IMG/VR virus record: IMGVR_UViG_3300045431_000405
Location: 1-25,848 of that record
Strand: one strand, 5' to 3'
Source of the DNA: a virus
Length of the DNA: 25,848 bases
The first letter of the stretch is position 1; the number at the start of each line of letters is the position of its first letter. A program made the position numbers and the translations under genes. Shown in pieces: positions 22,151 to 25,848 of this stretch. The notes beneath the pieces are model-generated. The model was not told the origin of the DNA. It saw only the letters and a program-made list of their open reading frames with translations, and made no database searches.

Positions 22151-23451
22151 GCCGCAGCCTCGTCCCCGGCGGCTTCGGCCGCTCTGATCATGTCGTTGAA
22201 GTCCAGACCCGGCGGCGGGGCGCTGGCCCTCACCTCGGTCTCCGATCCCGGCGCCAGCCGCCGCTTCCACGCCGCGACGGCCAGCCGTCCGCACACCCGC
22301 GCTCGCGCGGCGGCCTCGCGCCGCACGCCGATCGCGCGGCTGCGCCCCACCCGGTTCTTGCCGCTGCGCCCCTGGACGGTGATCGGGCTCATGTCGCTGT
22401 CGCAGGCGATGTCCACGACGCCCCAGGGGGCGCGGGGGTCCTCTGGCCAGGTGAAGGGCGGCCGCATCGGGTCGCCGGTCCCGCCCCAGACGTCGACCAA
22501 CACCCCTTCGCCGTCCGTCAGCTCATAGCCCTGCAGCGAATCCAGCGACCCGGCCGCCACAGCCCGCACCGGCAGGCTCAGATCCCCGGCCAGCATCATG
22601 GCCCGGCTCAAGGCGTTCTCCTGCCCTTCCGCCACGGCCAGCGGCCCCGCCGCGTCCGGACGGCTCAGCCAATATCCGCCGCGCAGCACATAGCCCTCGA
22701 TCGGCTCGCCCCGCACCTGGACCGGCGGTCCATACCCCCCGTCGCGGCGGGCCGACAGGAACAGGCCCTGCGGCCCCCACATCCGCTTCGCCGGCGCCCG
22801 GTGCGTCTTGCTGCGGCCGTTGGGGCTCAGATAGGTCGCGTGGATCCCGCCGGTCGGCCCCAGCTCGGTCATGCAGATGTTGATCATGGCCGGCAGGCGA
22901 ATCCCCGCCTCCGGATCCCCGCTGTGATAGGCCGCCGGGTGAAACCTCAGGATCTTCAGCGCCCGCGCCAGCACCGGCCCCCGGATCGCCCGCGCCTCCA
23001 GGTATGTCTGAACCAGGGTGCCTTCAGACGGCCCCGCCTCGCGCCACAGCCGCGCCGCCAGCTCGGCCTTCCACGCCGCATCGGCCATGGCCTGGCGCTC
23101 GCGCGCCTCGGCCGCCTGCGCACGCCGTTCGCGCGATTCCTCGGTCTCTTCCGCCACGATCCCGCCGACCAGGCGCAGCGCCGCATCGCGCACCGTCTCA
23201 TCGCCCCGGCCGAACAGCCGGTGCTCCAGATCCACCACGTCCCCGCCGCGCGGGTCGCAGCTCCAGCACTTCCACTTCCGGCCGTCGCCGAACACGGCGA
23301 AGGGCGCAGCCTTGCTCTTGGACCCGCAATCCTTCAGCGGACACACGCCGCGCCAGCCGGCGCCGACCTTGACCAGCTTCACCCGCCGCCCCGCCACATC
23401 CTCGCAGCGGACGCGGTCGCGGGCCTGGTCGAACAGACGGTCGTCGGTCAT
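22147..23451 (-). CDS. DNA primase with zinc finger and TOPRIM domain
   Basis: ATG 23451 is chosen (434 residues, MTDDRLFDQARDRVRCEDVA...) as it has GAGGGG upstream; a longer frame from 23550 has no support. A CHC2-like zinc-binding region uses Cys37 (CPLKDC with Cys42) and Cys62/Cys65 (KCWSC). The TOPRIM domain is visible as PLAVAEGQENALS with Glu275 and VVDIACDSDMS with Asp347/351/353, plus the intervening AVAAGSLDSL. Residues 100-135 form an Arg/Glu/Ala-rich helix linking the two. It would synthesise primers for phage replication together with the downstream helicase, whose GTG start overlaps its TGA. Confidence 0.87.
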   Translation of the reverse strand: MTDDRLFDQARDRVRCEDVAGRRVKLVKVGAGWRGVCPLKDCGSKSKAAPFAVFGDGRKWKCWSCDPRGGDVVDLEHRLFGRGDETVRDAALRLVGGIVAEETEESRERRAQAAEARERQAMADAAWKAELAARLWREAGPSEGTLVQTYLEARAIRGPVLARALKILRFHPAAYHSGDPEAGIRLPAMINICMTELGPTGGIHATYLSPNGRSKTHRAPAKRMWGPQGLFLSARRDGGYGPPVQVRGEPIEGYVLRGGYWLSRPDAAGPLAVAEGQENALSRAMMLAGDLSLPVRAVAAGSLDSLQGYELTDGEGVLVDVWGGTGDPMRPPFTWPEDPRAPWGVVDIACDSDMSPITVQGRSGKNRVGRSRAIGVRREAAARARVCGRLAVAAWKRRLAPGSETEVRASAPPPGLDFNDMIRAAEAAGDEAAA

Positions 23452-23482
23452 GCCCGCCCCTCGCGCTCGAACAGGTCGTCCA

Positions 23483-23761
23483 TCATGTCCGCCCCCGGAC
23501 GAAGCCAGCATTCGCCCGCTGCTCGCGGCTGTCAGCCCAGTTGTTGGCAACGTCTCGCGAGATGTCCTTGCTGACGGTCTCTATCAAGCAGCGAGCGGCG
23601 GCCTGATCGTCGCTGACGAACGCAACGATCGACGCCAAATGCATGATTGATGCGCCGAGGACATCTTCAACTGAATGCCCGGCACAGACCATCTGCATTT
23701 GGTTGTGGAGCTGCACACTCGGCGGCGCCGCAGCGAGCGCTTCAGGCGTGACCTTTTCCAT
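23483..23761 (-). CDS. Unknown small phage protein
   Basis: The frame begins at ATG 23761, which overlaps the stop of the upstream gene (TGATG), and encodes 92 residues: MEKVTPEALAAAPPSVQLHN, then QMQMVCAGHSVEDVLGASIM, LASIVAFVSDDQAAARCLIE and a polar end NAGFVRGRT. It looks like a compact all-alpha protein with no membrane segment. Codon use here is slightly less GC-biased than in the neighbours. I do not recognise the family; its place between a small winged-helix-like gene and the primase suggests an accessory role in replication or early regulation. Confidence 0.6.
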   Translation of the reverse strand: MEKVTPEALAAAPPSVQLHNQMQMVCAGHSVEDVLGASIMHLASIVAFVSDDQAAARCLIETVSKDISRDVANNWADSREQRANAGFVRGRT

Positions 23762-24021
23762 CAAACCCGCCCCTTCAGCCGCGCCAGCATCTTCCGGCCC
23801 GCCTCGGTCGCCCGATACCGGCTGCCGCCCAGCACGTCGCCGGCAGGCGCCGGCGCCCGCTCCAGCAGACCGAACTGCGCCAGCGCGCCCAGCGTGCCGC
23901 CCGGCGTCATCGGCGTCGCTGTCGTCCCGGCCTCGCCGGCGTCGCCGACGATCTTCAGCACCTTCGCCTTGAACGGCGTCAGGTCCTGCCCCGGCGCAAT
24001 TTTGATAGGCCACTTCGCCAT
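23761..24021 (-). CDS. Small winged-helix-like protein of unknown function
   Basis: ATG 24021 overlaps the methyltransferase stop (TGATG). The 86-residue product (MAKWPIKIAPGQDLTPFKAK...) has a helix-helix-helix-wing pattern: PFKAKVLKIVGDAG, GGTLGALAQFGLLERAPAP, then GSRYRATEAGRKMLARLKGR. The 'L-x-x-x-GLLER...YRATEAGRKML' pattern is typical of winged-helix DNA-binding proteins (marR/PadR-like end), but the region is short. A role as a small regulator is inferred from fold pattern only. Confidence 0.55.
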   Translation of the reverse strand: MAKWPIKIAPGQDLTPFKAKVLKIVGDAGEAGTTATPMTPGGTLGALAQFGLLERAPAPAGDVLGGSRYRATEAGRKMLARLKGRV

Positions 24022-24734
24022 CAACCCGGCCGCTCCGCCAACAGCTCCGACTGTCGCGGATCCTTCTCGACGACGCCGAACCGAGCCGCGTCGTCAGCCT
24101 TCGTCAGCCGCGCCTTCGTCCCTGGCGCGATGAACGACAGGCCGGGACCGGACCCGTAGCCGTCCACCCCCGGCTTCAGCCAGATGAACCAGGCATAGGC
24201 CGTCGCGCTGGACGCGGTCGGATACCAACGCCCCTTCACCATCGGCACGCGCTCGGCGAACGGCGCACAGGCGTGCAGCGGCAGTTCGTGGAACAGCCGA
24301 TACCGCCCCGCCCCTTCCAGGAACTGCAGGCGCAGCAGCATGGCGACGCCGCGTCGCGCCCGCCTCCAGGCTTGGCGCACAAAGGCCTCGCCCTTCACGA
24401 ACGGCGGGTTGGTGATGATCCAGTCGGGCCGGATGGCCGGCGCGAACGTCGGGTCCAGAAAATCGCCCAGCAGGAACCGGGGCGACATCGCGCCGCCGTG
24501 GTCATGGATGTCGCTGATGCTGACTTCGGCGAAATAGTCTGACAGGCCCCAGGCCATATGACCGCCGCCCGCCGCCGGCTCCCAGCACGTCTGCGCCAAG
24601 GGATCGAGACGCCGCACGATCTCCCCTCCGGCCCGCGCGGCCCAGGGCGGCGTGGGGAAATAATCCAGGCTGTCGGGGTCGATGGGCGCGCGCTGCGCCA
24701 TGACGGCGGTGAAGCCGGCGGGACGCTCGCTCAT
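24021..24734 (-). CDS. Phage DNA N6-adenine methyltransferase-like protein
   Basis: This 237-residue protein starts MSERPAGFTAVMAQRAPIDP. It has an N-terminal DYFPTPPWAA element common in phage methyltransferases, SAM-binding motif I-like EPAAGGGHMAWGL at 52-64, SISDIHDHG (motif II acidic position), and catalytic motif IV NPPF at 109-112 preceded by DWIIT. No separate target-recognition domain is evident. Such solitary enzymes methylate adenine in phage DNA, protecting it from restriction or altering regulation; no cognate restriction gene is adjacent. The ATG overlaps the stop of the upstream gene by 4 nt (ATGA). Confidence 0.82.
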   Translation of the reverse strand: MSERPAGFTAVMAQRAPIDPDSLDYFPTPPWAARAGGEIVRRLDPLAQTCWEPAAGGGHMAWGLSDYFAEVSISDIHDHGGAMSPRFLLGDFLDPTFAPAIRPDWIITNPPFVKGEAFVRQAWRRARRGVAMLLRLQFLEGAGRYRLFHELPLHACAPFAERVPMVKGRWYPTASSATAYAWFIWLKPGVDGYGSGPGLSFIAPGTKARLTKADDAARFGVVEKDPRQSELLAERPG

Positions 24735-25441
24735 GCCGCCACCCCGAACTCGAGCGCATCGGCCAGGGCGTCCTCATGGACGTCGAACAGATCCGCGACC
24801 TCCTCGATGGCCCAGCCTGCCTGAACGAACCAGCGCGCGAACCGCAGGCGCGGGGCCGTCATCGGCCTCAACCTTTGAACCGCCTCCGACCGCCGCGCCG
24901 GGCGTGCGGCCGGGCCCGTGGTCGAGACTGACGTTGGTCCAGACGCCGGACGCGCCTCAGGCGCCGCACCAGGCCGGGCTTCGCGACGCTCCGCAACAGC
25001 CGCCGGCTTCGACGCGGCCTTACGCGCAGGGCCTTGCGCCCCCGCCGCCGCAGGAAGAGGGCGCGCCTCGCCGTCGCGGGCGGGCCTGACGGCGGCGGCC
25101 GGCGTCACGCCGTTCACCGCCTCGACCACCTCCAGCATCATGTCCGTCGTCACCCCGGCCCGCGCCACCATCGACGGCGACAGCTCCGGCCCCGACAGAC
25201 GCAGCGCCGCCGCCAGCGTATGGGCGACACAGCCGGTGGAGGCCTTCAGCGCCGCCCCCGCCAGAATCCGCGCCCGCCGCGCCGACTGTCGTCCGTCGAA
25301 CACCGCCTCCGGCGCCACCCCCATGATCCGCGCCGCCGCCACCAGGGCCAGGGCCAACTGCCCGGCGCTGGGCTGGGGTCGGTTCGCCGACCGGGCCTGG
25401 GCCGACGTCACCCGGCCTGCGCTTCCAACCGCGCCGCTCAT
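24731..25441 (-). CDS. Two-domain, probably DNA-binding regulator with Pro/Ala-rich linker
   Basis: ATG 25441 overlaps the upstream stop by 4 nt (ATGA); a longer frame runs into low-complexity sequence. The 236-residue product has an N-terminal helical domain (about 25-112: QLALALVAAARIMGVAPEAV, GRQSARRARILAGAALKAST, then SPSMVARAGVTTDMMLEVVE). A disordered Ala/Pro/Arg linker spans about 113-190. The short C-terminal helix-turn-helix-like segment (FARWFVQAGWAIEEVADLFD, VHEDALADALE) resembles small HTH regulators. The N-terminal part has a faint DnaA-domain IV flavour (helix, G-R-x-S-x-R-R-A-R), but I do not claim homology. It may control early phage transcription or replication. It sits between a small unknown gene and the methyltransferase. 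Confidence 0.6.
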   Translation of the reverse strand: MSGAVGSAGRVTSAQARSANRPQPSAGQLALALVAAARIMGVAPEAVFDGRQSARRARILAGAALKASTGCVAHTLAAALRLSGPELSPSMVARAGVTTDMMLEVVEAVNGVTPAAAVRPARDGEARPLPAAAGAQGPARKAASKPAAVAERREARPGAAPEARPASGPTSVSTTGPAARPARRSEAVQRLRPMTAPRLRFARWFVQAGWAIEEVADLFDVHEDALADALEFGVAA

Positions 25442-25788
25442 CCGTCGATGTCCCTGCGTTCGCGCCGCCCGCCGGCGTTCAGCGCCTCGCGCGCGGCCTC
25501 CGCCGCCGTCGCCAGCTGCGCCTGCAGCTCGCGCCGACCGGCCGTCGTTTCGCCGACATAGCGGCGCGCCAGCTTGGCCAGGACGACGCACGGATTGTCC
25601 CGCGTCACCACGCCGGGGGCGCAGGCGTTGCGCGCCGCCTCCGCCACCCGCTTCAACTCGGGAACCGCCGCCGACGGCGCGCCCTGGGCCGCGCCTTCCG
25701 CCGCCGCGATCAGATCGCGCCAGCACCGTTCGTCGTCGTCGGTCATCCGGTTGTCCGGCCCGGCCTTCAGATTGCCGTAGCGGTTCAT
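25438..25788 (-). CDS. Unknown small early phage protein
   Basis: The start ATG 25788 is preceded by GGAG with an 8-nt spacer. The 116-residue product (MNRYGNLKAGPDNRMTDDDE...) is helical and Ala/Arg/Glu-rich (CWRDLIAAAEGAAQGAPSAA, VPELKRVAEAARNACAPGVV, LAKLARRYVGETTAGRRELQ), with several Cys and no membrane segment or recognised motif. An in-frame ATG at codon 15 is a possible alternative start but has a poorly placed site. It is the first complete gene of the early block in this window. Confidence 0.55.
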   Translation of the reverse strand: MNRYGNLKAGPDNRMTDDDERCWRDLIAAAEGAAQGAPSAAVPELKRVAEAARNACAPGVVTRDNPCVVLAKLARRYVGETTAGRRELQAQLATAAEAAREALNAGGRRERRDIDG

Positions 25789-25814
25789 GACTGGGGCTCC
25801 GCAGAGCGGTCCGT

Positions 25815-25828
25815 GGGGGGGGGGGGGG
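25815..25828. repeat. G14 homopolymer near the window edge
   Basis: Fourteen consecutive G on the plus strand (C14 on the coding strand), about 27 nt upstream of the first complete gene and 20 nt from the window end. Such a tract could be a phase-variable slippage site upstream of a promoter, but at a contig or window end a sequencing or assembly error is at least as likely. Confidence 0.6.
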
Positions 25829-25848
25829 CCGGGCGCCCCGCCCCCGCC

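Noticed and set aside
1-25848. CRISPR arrays, tRNA genes, insertion sequences, integrase or att sites
   Set aside because: I saw no regularly spaced repeats with spacers, no tRNA-like clover-leaf or transposase/integrase motifs, and no host flank from which to judge attachment sites.

Overview
The window is about 25.8 kb of very GC-rich DNA and reads as one continuous siphophage (prophage) segment. Every gene I accept is on the minus strand, so transcription runs from the high-coordinate end to the low-coordinate end. Base composition, codon use (strong C/G third positions) and protein style suggest an alphaproteobacterial host, most plausibly a Caulobacter/Brevundimonas-type organism. That host assignment is inference from style; no host gene, rRNA, tRNA or attachment site is visible.

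In transcription order, the early/replication block (about 25.8-20.3 kb) holds two small or regulatory genes, a phage N6-adenine-type DNA methyltransferase, two small unknown genes, a zinc-finger/TOPRIM primase and a Walker-type helicase/ATPase. A short control region follows, with an unusual cluster of TGGGACGC octamers in alternating orientation next to an AT-rich stretch. Next come a phage-encoded NusG/RfaH-like factor, an intrinsic terminator, and a probable cos site with a GTTGC-repeat cluster.

The late block begins after the terminator: small terminase, GpA-type large terminase, gpW-like connector, an unknown protein with a hydrophobic segment, lambda-type portal, S49 head protease with a nested scaffold, decoration protein, gpE-type major capsid, FII-like connector, a DUF6441-like protein, tail terminator and tail tube protein. 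A tail assembly chaperone pair follows, joined by a -1 frameshift at an A8 tract. The tape measure protein and a GTA-like distal tail cassette come next, ending in a TipJ-like host-specificity protein cut by the window start.

Most gene junctions overlap by 1 or 4 nt (TGATG or ATGA), which implies translationally coupled polycistronic mRNAs. The head module is lambda-like (GpA/gpW/portal/S49-scaffold/D/E/FII), whereas the distal tail resembles that of gene transfer agents and related alphaproteobacterial phages. Integrase, repressor and lysis genes are not in this window. The most rewarding places for a second look are the 20.06-20.34 kb repeat cluster, the cos/cosB-like region at 19.27-19.40 kb, the phage NusG with its neighbouring terminator, the frameshifted chaperone and the nested scaffold start.
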